Assembly: GCA_036625225.1 (NCBI GenBank)
Contig: JAZKUF010000002.1
Coordinates: 930,001-994,000, forward strand
DNA from: Accumulibacter jenkinsii
GTDB lineage: Bacteria > Pseudomonadota > Gammaproteobacteria > Burkholderiales > Rhodocyclaceae
Length of the DNA stretch: 64,000 nucleotides
Direction of reading: 5' to 3'
In this document: positions 8,009-17,184 of the stretch, piece after piece
How the letters are laid out: the number at the start of each line of letters is the position of its first letter
Numbering within the stretch: the first letter of the stretch is position 1
Program-made: the position numbers and the translations under genes
The notes under the pieces: model-generated
Database searches by the model: none
What the model saw: the letters and a program-made list of their open reading frames with translations, nothing else
What the model was told of the DNA's origin: nothing

Positions 8009-9193
8009 GTGGAAAAGTGTATTCTGGTACTCAACGCCGGCTCGTCGAGTCTCAAGTTCTCGCTCTTTGCCCTGCCGGCGGCCGCGGCCATGCGGGCCGT
8101 CGCGGTCGGCCAGATCGAGGGCCTGGGGACGGCACCACGCCTCAAGGTCAAGGACGGCGCCGGCGAGCGGATGGTCGACGAGCCCTGGGACAACAGCGAA
8201 GTGGCCAGCCATGCGCAGGCCCTGCAGCGGATCGCCGGACTGCTGCGCACACGTTTCCAGGACCATGTTCTGGCCGGGGTCGGTCACCGTGTGGTGCATG
8301 GCGGACCCGATTACTCGGCGCCGCTGCTCGTCACACCGGCGGCGATGGCCCGGCTGGAAACCTTCATGCCGCTGGCGCCGCTGCATCAGCCGCACAACCT
8401 GGCGGCGATCCGAGCCGTGCAGGAGGTGCAGCCGGATCTGCCGCAGGTGGCCTGCTTCGATACCGCTTTCCACCGGACGCAGGAAACGGTCGCCGAGTTC
8501 TACGGCCTGCCTTATGAATACTACGAGCGCGGCATCCGGCGTTACGGTTTTCACGGGCTCTCGTACGAGTACGTCGCAGCGACCCTGCCGTCAGTCGCGC
8601 CGGAAATCGCCAGCGGTCGGGTGGTGGTCGCCCATCTCGGCAGCGGCGCCAGCATGTGTGCGATCGACCATGGCCGCAGCGTCGGCAGTTCGATGGGCTT
8701 CACCGCGCTCGACGGCCTGATGATGGGTACCCGACCGGGGAACATGGATCCCGGAATCGTCCTCCATCTGCTGCAGCAGGAAGGACTCTCGGCCCGACAG
8801 ATCGAAGATCTGCTCTACAAACGCTCCGGCCTGCTCGGACTGTCAGGCATCAGCAACGACATGCGGATCCTCCTGGCGAGCGCCGCGCCGCGCGCCCGAC
8901 TGGCGATCGACCATTTCATCTACCGCATCAGCCGCGAACTGGGCGCGCTGGCAGCGGTGCTCGGCGGCCTCGACGCGCTCGTCTTCACCGCCGGCATCGG
9001 CGAGAACAGTGCCCGCATCCGCGAACTCGTCTGCGCCCAAGCGGCCTGGCTCGGCATCGAGATCGATCCGGCGGCCAATGCCGGGGGCGGTCCGTGCATC
9101 AGCGCGGCCGGCGGCAAAGCCTCGGCCTGGGTCGTGCCGACCAACGAGGAACTGATGATTGCCCGCCATACGCGCCAGCTCCTCGCCCTGTAA
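8009..9193 (+). CDS. ackA: acetate kinase
   Basis: Interconverts acetate plus ATP and acetyl phosphate plus ADP in the cytosol, the second half of the Pta-AckA overflow and acetate-activation route. The 394 residues fit the family (about 400). ASKHA-fold signatures are visible: LVLNAGSSSLKFSLF at the N-terminus, GVGHRVVHGG, YGFHGLSYEYV, HLGSGASMCAI, GFTALDGLMMGTRPGNMDPG and FTAGIGENSARIRE. The start is a GTG at 8009 with GGGAG seven bases upstream. No pta gene is adjacent; a phosphotransacetylase-like domain is present on MaeB at 44 kb, though there it is normally regulatory. The gene is convergent with fabI. Confidence 0.95.
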   Translation: MEKCILVLNAGSSSLKFSLFALPAAAAMRAVAVGQIEGLGTAPRLKVKDGAGERMVDEPWDNSEVASHAQALQRIAGLLRTRFQDHVLAGVGHRVVHGGPDYSAPLLVTPAAMARLETFMPLAPLHQPHNLAAIRAVQEVQPDLPQVACFDTAFHRTQETVAEFYGLPYEYYERGIRRYGFHGLSYEYVAATLPSVAPEIASGRVVVAHLGSGASMCAIDHGRSVGSSMGFTALDGLMMGTRPGNMDPGIVLHLLQQEGLSARQIEDLLYKRSGLLGLSGISNDMRILLASAAPRARLAIDHFIYRISRELGALAAVLGGLDALVFTAGIGENSARIRELVCAQAAWLGIEIDPAANAGGGPCISAAGGKASAWVVPTNEELMIARHTRQLLAL

Positions 9194-9238
9194 ATCCGCC
9201 GCGGACGGCTGACGCCGACCACGCAGCGGCAGCCTGGC

Positions 9239-10072
9239 TCAGCCGACGATGTGGTAACCGCCATCAATGTGCAGGGTGTCACCGGTGATCAGTCTCGCGT
9301 AGTCGGAAGCGAGGAAAGCCGTCGCCATGCCGACATCCTCAATGGTGGCCAGGGTGTGGCTCGGCGCGCGGCTGGCGGCGATCTCCATCAACTCGTCGAA
9401 GCGATCAATGCCGGTCGCCGCCCGGGTCTTGATCGGTCCGGGCGAGATCGGATGCACCCGAATCCCCCTGGCTCCCAGTTCGGCGGCGAGATAGCGTGCC
9501 GACGCCTCGAGCGCCGCTTTCACCGGGCCCATCAGGTTGTAGCGATCGACCACCTTCTCGGCGCCGTAGTAGCTCATCGTGAACAATGAGCCGCCGTCCG
9601 TCATCAGCGGCTCGGCGAGTTTCGCCATGCGGATGAACGAATGGCAGGAGACGTCCATCGCCATCAGGAATCCCTCGCGCGAGCAATCGGTGACGCGGCC
9701 ATGGAGATCCTCGCGGGGCGCGAAGGCAATCGAATGCAGGGCGATGTCGAGTCTGCCCCAGCGTCTGCCGATGGCCTCGAAAACGGCCTCGAGCTGTCCG
9801 GGAACGCGCACGTCGCAGGGAAGGTAAAGCTCCGGGTCGACCCCCAGGTGATCGGCCAGCGGCTGCGTGTATGGCTTGGACTTTTCGTTCAGATAGGTGA
9901 TCGCGACGCTGGCGCCGAGGGCGCGAAAAGCGAGCGCGCAGCCATAGGCGATGGACTGCTTGTTGGCAATCCCGATGACCAGCGCCCGCTTGCCGGCGAG
10001 GGCGCCCACGGGACCTTTCACCTGCTCCTCGATGTCGCGAAAGAATGCCTCGGTCGGGGTCAACGGCGTCAT
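9239..10072 (-). CDS. fabI: enoyl-[acyl-carrier-protein] reductase (NADH), FabI family
   Basis: Last step of each fatty-acid elongation cycle: reduction of trans-2-enoyl-ACP. It is a short-chain dehydrogenase of 277 residues. The FabI-type cofactor loop is GIANKQSIAYGCALAF, and the active site has SYYGAEKVVDRYNLMG with the Tyr, Met and Lys pattern, then GPVKAALEASARYLAAELG. The C-terminus GDTLHIDGGYHIVG is typical. The start is the ATG at 10072, because AGGAG lies 7 bases upstream; an ATG five codons earlier sits before that site. It is somewhat longer at the N-terminus than E. coli FabI (262). FabI is the target of triclosan and isoniazid-type inhibitors in other organisms. Confidence 0.92.
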   Translation of the reverse strand: MTPLTPTEAFFRDIEEQVKGPVGALAGKRALVIGIANKQSIAYGCALAFRALGASVAITYLNEKSKPYTQPLADHLGVDPELYLPCDVRVPGQLEAVFEAIGRRWGRLDIALHSIAFAPREDLHGRVTDCSREGFLMAMDVSCHSFIRMAKLAEPLMTDGGSLFTMSYYGAEKVVDRYNLMGPVKAALEASARYLAAELGARGIRVHPISPGPIKTRAATGIDRFDELMEIAASRAPSHTLATIEDVGMATAFLASDYARLITGDTLHIDGGYHIVG

Positions 10073-10563
10073 GGACGTACTCCTCATCAGCTTGGTCGGG
10101 TGAAATGGATCGGCAGGGTCTGCACGCGCCGGGAGAACCTCCCACCTGTTGCGCGGTCAGGCGACCTTGCCGTCTGCCTGCGTTGCTCGCGCTGCGAAAC
10201 GTTTTATCGTCACGCGCGAACATTGTACCGCAGGCCTTGAGGGCCAAGCGGTGGCCAGTTCATTGCCTGGCCGGCGAACGGAGCACTGCGGCGCCAGCCG
10301 TCCTGCCTCCTGACTCGCCTGCCGGGGCGATGGGCGGGCATCGTCCTGCTGCCGGCGTTGCATGATCGGTTCGCCTTGGGTAGTATCCCATTGCAGGCAT
10401 TATGATTGTGGTCTTGATCGGCCTGGGCTGCAGAAGCTGGCGGTCATGCCCATCGGCAACCCTTCGGCGACTGGCGGAAATCGTTCCGTCACGCTCTGGC
10501 CCCAGCCGGCTACAGTTCATCAACCGGCAGCGGGCAACCCCCGGATCAATACAAAGGACCCGC
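10073..10563. other. 491-bp intergenic region between fabI and malQ
   Basis: Divergent spacer. On the minus strand TACAAT (forward 10222-10227) with a TTGGCC-like box 14 bases further out could be a poor fabI promoter. On the plus strand TTGGGT around 10376 and TATGAT around 10400, 19 bases apart, could serve malQ. Both are weak. No terminator, RNA gene or believable small protein is seen; open frames here have the Arg/Pro/Ser-rich composition of noncoding GC-rich DNA. Confidence 0.3.
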
Positions 10564-12090
10564 ATGACTCTGCTTTCCCGCCATAACGGCATTCTCCTTC
10601 ACCCGACTTCGCTGCCTGGACCGCATGGTTCGGGCGATCTTGGCCCGGCCGCCTATCACTTCGTCGACTGGCTGGTCGGTGCCGGCCAGTCGCTGTGGCA
10701 GGTGCTGCCACTCGGCAGCGTCGGACCCGGCAACTCGCCCTACATCAGCCCCTCGGCTTTCGCCGGCAATGAGCTCCTGATCGATCTCGGCCAGTTGCGC
10801 GACGCCGGCTGGCTCAGCGATACCGATCTCGGGTCGGTACCGACGTTTGCCGAACAGCGGGTCGATTACGATACGGTGCGGGGCTTCAGGATCGGCCATC
10901 TGCGACGAGCCGCCAAGCGCTTTTTCAGCCGCAGGAACGCCAGCGATCGTGCCGCTTTCGATGCGTTCTGCACCGACGCGCATGCCTGGCTCGACGACTA
11001 CGCGCTTTTCATGGCCATCGACCTCGCTCACGGCGGCAACGGCCGGGTGTGGCAGGATTGGCCGGCGCCACTCGCGCTGCGCAAGCGGGACGCGCTGCGC
11101 GAAGCCGCCCAGCGGCACGCCGAGGAGATCAACTTCTGGAAGTTCTGCCAGTGGCGTTTCCATGCGCAATGGGCAGCGCTCAAGGGCTACGCCAACTCTC
11201 GCCGGGTCGACATCGTCGGCGACCTGCCGATCTTCGTCGCCGCCCACAGCGCCGATGTGTGGTCGAACCCCGGACTGTTCGACCTCGACCGGCACGGTCG
11301 GCCGCGCGTCGTCGCCGGCGTACCCCCCGACTACTTCAGCGTCACCGGGCAGCGCTGGGGCAACCCGCTCTACCGCTGGTCGGCGCATGCCGCCGAAGAC
11401 TATCGCTGGTGGGTCGAGCGGATGCGGCAGACGATGAAGCTCTGCGATGTCGTCCGCATCGATCACTTTCGGGGCTTCGAGTCGTTCTGGGAAATCCCCG
11501 CCGACGCAGCGACGGCGGTGGACGGCAGTTGGCAGCCCGGGCCCGGGAAAGCGGTGTTCAACGCCCTCAGCCGGGAGCTCGGCGATGCGCAGGGCCGGCT
11601 CAGAATCATCGCCGAGGATCTCGGTATCATCACTCCGGAAGTCAATGCCCTGCGCCAGGCGATCGGCCTGCCCGGCATGCGCATCCTGCAGTTCGCTTTC
11701 GACGGCGACGCCAGGAATCCCTACCTGCCGCACAATTACGACCCCGACACCGTGGTCTACACCGGCACCCACGACAATGACACGACGCGCGGCTGGTGGA
11801 AATCCCTGAATCCTCCGGAGCAGGGCTACGTGCGCGCCTTCCTGGGTCTCGGCGACGAGGTCGACGACGAAATACACTGGCACCTGATCCGCCTCGCCTG
11901 CGCCTCGGTCGCCGCGCTCTGCGTGATCCCCATGCAGGACGTGCTCGGCCTCGACAGCACCCACCGCATGAACGAGCCGGGGCGCAGTTCGGGGTCGTGG
12001 GAATGGCGCTTCGACTGGCAACAGGTCGACGCGAGCCACGCCAGGCGACTCGCCGAAATGGCGCGGCTTTACGGACGCCAGCAGAGTTGA
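10564..12090 (+). CDS. malQ: 4-alpha-glucanotransferase (amylomaltase)
   Basis: GH77 enzyme that transfers alpha-1,4-glucan segments between maltooligosaccharides, working with glycogen phosphorylase in cytosolic glycogen and maltodextrin turnover. The 508 residues match the shorter bacterial MalQ form. GH77 regions are visible: LPLGSVGPGNSPYISPSAFA, DLPIFVAAHSADVWSNP, the catalytic region VRIDHFRGFESFWEIPA, the acid/base region IIAEDLGIITPEV, and YTGTHDNDTTRGWW. AAAGGA precedes the ATG by 6 bases; upstream in-frame codons lack family similarity. In polyphosphate-accumulating relatives glycogen cycling is central, but no other glycogen gene is in the window. Confidence 0.94.
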   Translation: MTLLSRHNGILLHPTSLPGPHGSGDLGPAAYHFVDWLVGAGQSLWQVLPLGSVGPGNSPYISPSAFAGNELLIDLGQLRDAGWLSDTDLGSVPTFAEQRVDYDTVRGFRIGHLRRAAKRFFSRRNASDRAAFDAFCTDAHAWLDDYALFMAIDLAHGGNGRVWQDWPAPLALRKRDALREAAQRHAEEINFWKFCQWRFHAQWAALKGYANSRRVDIVGDLPIFVAAHSADVWSNPGLFDLDRHGRPRVVAGVPPDYFSVTGQRWGNPLYRWSAHAAEDYRWWVERMRQTMKLCDVVRIDHFRGFESFWEIPADAATAVDGSWQPGPGKAVFNALSRELGDAQGRLRIIAEDLGIITPEVNALRQAIGLPGMRILQFAFDGDARNPYLPHNYDPDTVVYTGTHDNDTTRGWWKSLNPPEQGYVRAFLGLGDEVDDEIHWHLIRLACASVAALCVIPMQDVLGLDSTHRMNEPGRSSGSWEWRFDWQQVDASHARRLAEMARLYGRQQS

Positions 12091-12242
12091 TCGCCCGGGT
12101 GAATCCGGACGCAGCCGGCTCCGACGGGCGACGTGGCTTCGCCGGCCGGCTGCAATCGAGGGCCCTGACGGTTGCCGAAGGGATCGAGAATGACGCCCGC
12201 CCCGCCACCCGCCTGCGGCGCCTGTTCGGGTAAGCACGTCCG

Positions 12243-12956
12243 TTGACGACCGCGGTCATCGAGATCGAGAGCCTGCGCTTCGGCTGGGCGGGAAATAGCG
12301 AGTTCTGCCTCGACATCCCGTCCTTCACCGCATTCGCCGGCGAGCGCATCTTCCTGCACGGCCCGAGCGGCAGCGGCAAGAGCACCCTGCTCGGGCTGCT
12401 GGGTGGCGTGCTGCTGCCCGAGCAGGGTCGGCTGCGACTGCTCGGCAGCGAACTGTCCCGCCTGAAATCATCGGCGCGCGACCACTTTCGCGCCGATCAC
12501 GTCGGTTTCGTTTTTCAGCAGTTCAACCTGATCCCCTATCTTTCGGTGATCGACAACGTCCTCCTGTCGTGCCGCTTCTCCCGCCGCCGGCTTTCCCGTG
12601 CCACGGCTCTCGGGCTTTCGCTGCACGACGAGGCTTGCCGCCTGCTCGCACACCTCGACCTCGACCCTTCGCTGCACGCGCGCGCCGTGACCCGCCTGAG
12701 CGTTGGCCAGCAGCAGCGCGTGGCGGCGGCGCGGGCGCTGATCGGGCGTCCCGAGATGGTCATCGCCGACGAACCGACCTCGGCCCTCGACGCCGAACGT
12801 CAGGGGGCTTTTCTCGACCTGCTCGCCCGCGAGTGTGCCGACGCCGGCAGCACGCTCCTCTTCGTCAGCCATGACCGGCGGCTGGCCACCGGCTTCGACC
12901 GCGAGCTGTCGCTGGCGTCGATCAGTCAGGCGAGCGTCGAGCGGCCGACGACATGA
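12243..12956 (+). CDS. ABC transporter ATP-binding protein (LolD/MacB-type)
   Basis: Cytosolic ATPase subunit of an ABC system whose permease is the next gene. The 237 residues carry Walker A HGPSGSGKSTLL, Q-loop FVFQQFNLIPYLSV, a signature LSVGQQQRVAAARAL (LSVGQ instead of LSGGQ), Walker B MVIADEPTSALD and the switch His in FVSHDRRL. This matches the LolD/DevA/MacB class that works with FtsX-type permeases. The start must be the TTG at 12243, because an in-frame TAA lies four codons upstream. It overlaps the permease by 4 bp (ATGA). The substrate is unknown; the class exports or extracts lipoproteins, peptides or lipids rather than importing nutrients. Confidence 0.9.
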   Translation: MTTAVIEIESLRFGWAGNSEFCLDIPSFTAFAGERIFLHGPSGSGKSTLLGLLGGVLLPEQGRLRLLGSELSRLKSSARDHFRADHVGFVFQQFNLIPYLSVIDNVLLSCRFSRRRLSRATALGLSLHDEACRLLAHLDLDPSLHARAVTRLSVGQQQRVAAARALIGRPEMVIADEPTSALDAERQGAFLDLLARECADAGSTLLFVSHDRRLATGFDRELSLASISQASVERPTT

Positions 12957-14215
12957 GCTTTCTTCTTCTCCTGGCGGCCCGCAGCGCCTGGAACCGGCGG
13001 CTGACGCTCGGCATGACGCTGATCGCCGTCGCCCTCAGCGTCACCCTGCTGCTCGGCGTCGAGCGGGTTCGCCAGGGTGCGCGCAACGGTTTTGCGCAAT
13101 CGGTCGCCGGTACCGACCTCGTCGTCGGCGCCCGCAGCAGTCCGGTGCAGCTGATGCTCTACGCGATCTTCCGGATTGGCGATGCGACCCACAACATCGG
13201 CTGGCAGAGCTACCGCCGAATCGCCGAGAATCCGGCGGTGGCCTGGTCGATTCCGCTCGCGCTGGGCGATTCGCATCACGGCTTTCCGGTCATCGGCACC
13301 AGCAGCGCCTATTTCGAGCACTTCGCCTACGGCGATTCGCAGGCATTGACGATGGCCGAAGGCAAGCCGTTTGCCGAACTGTTCGAAACCGTCCTCGGCG
13401 CCGAAGTCGCCGAGCGGCTCGCTTACCGCCTCGGCGACAGGATCATCCTCAATCACGGCATGGGCGACGTCGGCCTCGCCGAGCACGGCGACAAGCCTTT
13501 CCGGGTGGTCGGCATCCTCGCCCGCACCGGCACCCCGGTCGACCGCTCGCTGCACATCAGCCTCGAAGCGATGTCGGCGATCCACCTCGAATGGCTGGGC
13601 GGCGCGCCGCTGCCGGGAATGACGATTCCGCCCGAATACGTGCGCAAGTTCGACCTGACGCCGAAGGAGATCACCGCCGTCCTCGTCGGTCTGAAGAGCC
13701 GGGCGGCCGTTTTCAAGATGCAGCGACAGATCAACGACGACCCCGCCGAGCCGCTCCTCGCGGTGCTGCCGGGAGTGGCTCTCGACCAGCTCTGGCAGGT
13801 GGTCGGTTTTGCCGAGAACACCTTGCTGGCGATCTCGGCGATGGTCGTCGTCGTCGGTCTTTCCGGCCTGGTGGCGGTACTCCTCGCGAGCCTCGGCGAA
13901 CGCCGGCGGGAACTCGCCATCCTGCGCTCGGTGGGCGCCCGCCCTGGCGATCTGTTTCTCCTCCTGAGCGCCGAAGGTCTCTTCATCACCGTCCTCGGCG
14001 CGCTGCTCGGCGTGGTCGTGCTTGCCGTCCTGACGGCGGCGCTGGCACCGCTGGCGCAGGCCCACTTTGGCCTCGCCTTCCAGGCCAGATGGATTTCGGC
14101 CGATGAACTCGTCCTGCTGAGTGCGGTCGTCGGGGTCGGCCTCTGCGCCAGCCTCGCCCCCGGCTACCGCGCGTATCGACTGTCGCTCTCTGACGGCCTG
14201 ATGCCTCGTCTCTGA
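12953..14215 (+). CDS. FtsX-like ABC transporter permease
   Basis: Inner-membrane partner of the preceding ATPase, 420 residues. It has the MacB/LolC topology: a first membrane helix (about 18-36, LTLGMTLIAVALSVTLLLG), a large periplasmic domain (about 40-285, MacB-like PCD: VVGARSSPVQLMLYAIFRIG, VVGILARTGTPVDRS), then three C-terminal helices with the FtsX motif LGERRRELAILRSVGARPGDLFLLL. Having one permease and one ATPase suggests a homodimeric mechanotransmission complex. No periplasmic adaptor or outer-membrane factor is adjacent, so neither a MacAB-TolC nor a full Lol system can be claimed. Confidence 0.88.
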   Translation: MSFLLLLAARSAWNRRLTLGMTLIAVALSVTLLLGVERVRQGARNGFAQSVAGTDLVVGARSSPVQLMLYAIFRIGDATHNIGWQSYRRIAENPAVAWSIPLALGDSHHGFPVIGTSSAYFEHFAYGDSQALTMAEGKPFAELFETVLGAEVAERLAYRLGDRIILNHGMGDVGLAEHGDKPFRVVGILARTGTPVDRSLHISLEAMSAIHLEWLGGAPLPGMTIPPEYVRKFDLTPKEITAVLVGLKSRAAVFKMQRQINDDPAEPLLAVLPGVALDQLWQVVGFAENTLLAISAMVVVVGLSGLVAVLLASLGERRRELAILRSVGARPGDLFLLLSAEGLFITVLGALLGVVVLAVLTAALAPLAQAHFGLAFQARWISADELVLLSAVVGVGLCASLAPGYRAYRLSLSDGLMPRL

Positions 14216-14282
14216 ACACTGCTCGCGCCGACCGGCGGGCTGGTGGCGCCATAGCCGCTGGCGCCATGCCGGTGCGGGTTCA

Positions 14283-16373
14283 TCAGGCGCGCGCGGCCTT
14301 TTCCTCGAAGCGGCAGATCTCGGACAGCGCTTCACTGAGGCCCATCTCGCCGGCAGCCAGCAGCTTGCCGGCGAGATGTTCGGTCAGCGGTTTGAGCCCG
14401 GCGAGGACGCTCCGGGTTTCGCCGTACAGACGCTCGCTCTGCGCTTCCATGATGCTGCGCGTTTCTTCGTCCACTTCGCGCCCGCCGCCGCGACCGTCAT
14501 TGGCGAGCGCACCGAAGTTCAGCCGGGTCTTGCGGTACATCCCCATTTCGCCGACCGCGTGGTGCAAGAGATGCGTGACGCGGGTGATGTCGTTGTGGGC
14601 GCCGTTGGTCGTCCCGCTCTCGCCAAAGAACAATTCCTCGTTGGCCATGCCGCCGAGCAGGACGCGCACGTCGTGTTCGATGTCGCCGCGGGTCTTCAGC
14701 AGGTTGGCACCCTGCTTGTGGAAGACGAAACCGAGCGCGTTGGTGCGCGCGTTGGCCTTGAGCGAAATCTTGATCGTCTTCATGTTGGCCAGGATCTGGT
14801 CCCAGTCGCCGTTGGCCAGCCGGCGTTCGTGTTCGAAATCGACCAGGAAGTGGCCCCATTCGTGCACCGCGATGATCCGGCGGTCACGCTCGCGCTCCTT
14901 GGTGGTGTGGCTGTTCACGTTGCCCACCAGAACGCGCTCGGCAGCCTGCATCAGGGTATCGGCACCGATCATCTCACCTGCCTGGACCGCAGTGATGCCT
15001 GCCTGGTTGACGATCGTTTCGAGATCGGCCGGGCTGCGACCTTCGGTCACTGACACCAGATGGTGCAGGTCGAGGTCGGGCATGACCTTGTTCGCGCGCT
15101 GCTTCAGATAGTGGCTGATGATCGCTTGCCGCTCCTCGCGGTTCGGCATGCGAAAGTCCACCTTCATCTGGAAGCGGCGCAGCATGGCGTCGTCCATCGG
15201 CAGGGTTTCGCTGTTGAAGTTGCTGGCGACAATCCAGATGATCTCGGCTTCGTTGCGGCTGCGCACGCCGTCGAGCAAGGACAGCAGGGTATTCGCGGTG
15301 TCGTCGTCGAACTTGCGCCGGCCGCCGCGCTTCATGAACAGATCCTGCGCCTCGTCGAGAAAAACGACGCAGCGCTTGCGCCGCTTGGCCATCGACATGA
15401 TCCGGCTGAGCGTGTTCGAGCCGCCGGCGACGAAACCCGTCTCGAGGTTGGCCGCGGAGTGGAAGAGGATCGGCAGTTGCAGTTCCTTGGCGAGGAAGCT
15501 CGCGAGCTTGGTCTTTCCCGAACCCGCCGGTCCACTGAACATCACATTGAACGGCTTGACGACGCCGTACTCGGCATACTCGGCGCGGCGCAGATACTGG
15601 TCCTTGATCTGCGCCACCTCGGCCTTGATGTCGTCCATTCCCACCAGGTCGTCGATCGACCCCAGGACCTGCGCCGGCTCGACAAACTTGAGCGACTTGA
15701 ACTGGCCCTTGAGCTGGAAGACGACGAAGCCCAGCAGGCCGAGCATCAGCGCGACCGACAGGACGCCGCTGGCGCCGGCTTTCCAGCCGTCCATCTCGTA
15801 CTCGGGACGGGCGCCCGAAAAACGCTGATCAAGGAGTTCGAACAGTTCGCGGCTGCCCTCGCTCAACTCGCTGCGTGGAATGAAGACCAGTTTGCCGCCC
15901 CAGGGCGCGTTGACCGCCTTGTCGGTGAAGATCGCCGTCTCCATGTCGCTGGGGTAATACGCATGCTGCTTGCCCTGCGCTTCGATCAGGATGATGCGCT
16001 CGGATACGTCCCACAACAGCGGCTTGTAGATCACGGTGACGCGCTCGACCGGGTTCGCTTCGAGGAAGCTGAGCACCGAGCCGGCGCCAAACACCACCGG
16101 CAGCCGATCGTTGAGCGTCCACACCCGTTCGCCCGCCATTTCTGCAACCGTCATCGCCTTGAGTTGCTCGGCGAGGGCCGCCTGTTTTTGCAGGAGGGCC
16201 AGCGAATAGACGGCGCTGGTCGGGATCAGCACGGTGATCGCGAGTACCGTCAACTTGACGCCCAGCGGCTGGACGACGAACCAGTCCTGCAGCCGGCCGG
16301 CGGCTTTCTTGATGGCGAGCCACAGCCCGCTTGAAGCGGGTGCGGCAGCGCCGGGTTTGGATAGATCGGACAT
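14283..16373 (-). CDS. divergent FtsH-like AAA+ zinc metalloprotease
   Basis: Membrane-anchored AAA+ protease homologue of 696 residues, probably cytosol-facing. Seen in order: membrane helix about 41-60, periplasmic domain of about 140 residues (longer than in FtsH), second helix about 203-221, AAA module with Walker A GPAGSGKTKL (281-290) and Walker B FLDEAQD, then a protease domain with the zinc motif HEWGH (504-508; HEAGH in classical FtsH) and a downstream NDITRVTHL that could give the third ligand. The second region of homology is unusual: MDDAMLRRFQMKVDF lacks the RPGRFD sequence of FtsH. This is therefore a paralogue, not the housekeeping FtsH. AAGGAA precedes the ATG at 16373. The gene stands alone. 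Confidence 0.82.
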   Translation of the reverse strand: MSDLSKPGAAAPASSGLWLAIKKAAGRLQDWFVVQPLGVKLTVLAITVLIPTSAVYSLALLQKQAALAEQLKAMTVAEMAGERVWTLNDRLPVVFGAGSVLSFLEANPVERVTVIYKPLLWDVSERIILIEAQGKQHAYYPSDMETAIFTDKAVNAPWGGKLVFIPRSELSEGSRELFELLDQRFSGARPEYEMDGWKAGASGVLSVALMLGLLGFVVFQLKGQFKSLKFVEPAQVLGSIDDLVGMDDIKAEVAQIKDQYLRRAEYAEYGVVKPFNVMFSGPAGSGKTKLASFLAKELQLPILFHSAANLETGFVAGGSNTLSRIMSMAKRRKRCVVFLDEAQDLFMKRGGRRKFDDDTANTLLSLLDGVRSRNEAEIIWIVASNFNSETLPMDDAMLRRFQMKVDFRMPNREERQAIISHYLKQRANKVMPDLDLHHLVSVTEGRSPADLETIVNQAGITAVQAGEMIGADTLMQAAERVLVGNVNSHTTKERERDRRIIAVHEWGHFLVDFEHERRLANGDWDQILANMKTIKISLKANARTNALGFVFHKQGANLLKTRGDIEHDVRVLLGGMANEELFFGESGTTNGAHNDITRVTHLLHHAVGEMGMYRKTRLNFGALANDGRGGGREVDEETRSIMEAQSERLYGETRSVLAGLKPLTEHLAGKLLAAGEMGLSEALSEICRFEEKAARA

Positions 16374-16616
16374 GATATTCCTTGGTGGCGAACGCAGCGC
16401 CGGGTTCCGGAAGCGGAACATGGGAGAAGGAAACCTGTTGAGAAAATTCCCGGGGGTGAATCGCTGGGGTAGTTTTCGTCATCCGGCGGCGGTAACGGGT
16501 ACGGGTTGGGGGCTCATAGTATGCGCGCTTGCCACGGCGCCTGGTAGCAGTCGACAGGGCGATCCGATTGCCAGGATAGCGCCCCCCAATGAAGTGCCTG
16601 ACGGTAGGGAATCGAG

Positions 16617-16853
16617 TTGCCAAGACCATCCTCGGGAGACAACATGGTGGTACCAGGCTTCAACCATGCTCGCATCGCTTCTCTTTTCGCCGAGGGGGTA
16701 CGCGCGCTGCATGAAGCACAATTCAGGATCGGCCGGGAAATCAACCCGGTGGTCCTGTCGCCTGCCGAGTTTCGGAACAAGGTGAAGGGCGGCGACGCCT
16801 TTCTTGCCGAGGTTCTGGGCGGGGAAAAATTGTTTCTGGCCACTCCTGAAAAA
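16617..16853 (+). pseudogene. C-terminal remnant of a nucleotidyltransferase-domain regulator
   Basis: The frame beginning around the TTG at 16617 contains VRALHEAQFRIGREINPVVL, then SPAEFRNKVKGGDAFLAEVL and GEKLFLATPE. This resembles the C-terminal part of the stand-alone nucleotidyltransferase/ArsR-type regulator proteins found near toxin-antitoxin genes. The upstream part (DNA-binding domain and GSxxxxxxDxD catalytic core) is not found in any frame back to the FtsH-like gene, and the frame runs on past the expected end into the toxin-antitoxin region. I read it as a truncated relic. It overlaps by 5 bp the A-run of the minus-strand terminator. Confidence 0.45.
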
Positions 16854-16874
16854 ACCGGCGTTAGCGCGCCGGGG
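16849..16874 (-). terminator. rho-independent terminator of the toxin-antitoxin pair
   Basis: Read on the minus strand, CCGGCG and CGCCGG (forward 16867-16872 and 16855-16860) form a 6-bp GC stem with a 6-base loop, followed directly by six T. It lies 8 bases beyond the toxin stop. Confidence 0.65.
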
Positions 16875-16881
16875 TTGGTAA

Positions 16882-17184
16882 TCACGGCGCTTGTTGCGTC
16901 GCGTGCTTCACTCTCAAAATCTCGACGGTGCGGGCCTCGGCCAGCCCGCGATAAAAAACGATGTAGTTCGGATGCACGACCAGTTCGCGCAGCCAGTCGG
17001 GCAAGCCCGGTCGGCCCTGTCGGCCAAGCTCTGGATGCTGTGCAAGCGCTTTGGGCTTGTCGCGAAGCTCCTGGCCGAAGCTCTTCGCCCGTGTCGGGTT
17101 GTCCTTGCCGATGTTGCGCACGATCGCGCGCAAGTCCTCGCATGCCATCGGCCACCATTCAATGCGGTAGGGCTTGGCCGTCAT
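16882..17184 (-). CDS. ParE/RelE-superfamily toxin
   Basis: Type II toxin of 100 residues. The N-terminus YRIEWWPMACEDLRAIVRNI and the C-terminal GLPDWLRELVVHPNYIVFYRGL and ARTVEILRVKHATQQ follow the ParE/RelE fold (helical hairpin then beta sheet, with the VFYR strand and the LRVKHA end). ParE members poison gyrase and RelE members cleave mRNA on ribosomes; which applies here cannot be told from sequence. The ATG at 17184 overlaps the antitoxin stop (ATGA), the usual antitoxin-first order. A terminator follows at once, so the pair is a self-contained transcription unit. Confidence 0.85.
   Translation of the reverse strand: MTAKPYRIEWWPMACEDLRAIVRNIGKDNPTRAKSFGQELRDKPKALAQHPELGRQGRPGLPDWLRELVVHPNYIVFYRGLAEARTVEILRVKHATQQAP

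Noticed and set aside
12091..12233. Short plus-strand frame between malQ and the ABC ATPase
   Set aside because: Arg/Gly/Pro-rich with no ribosome site or family similarity; read as spacer.
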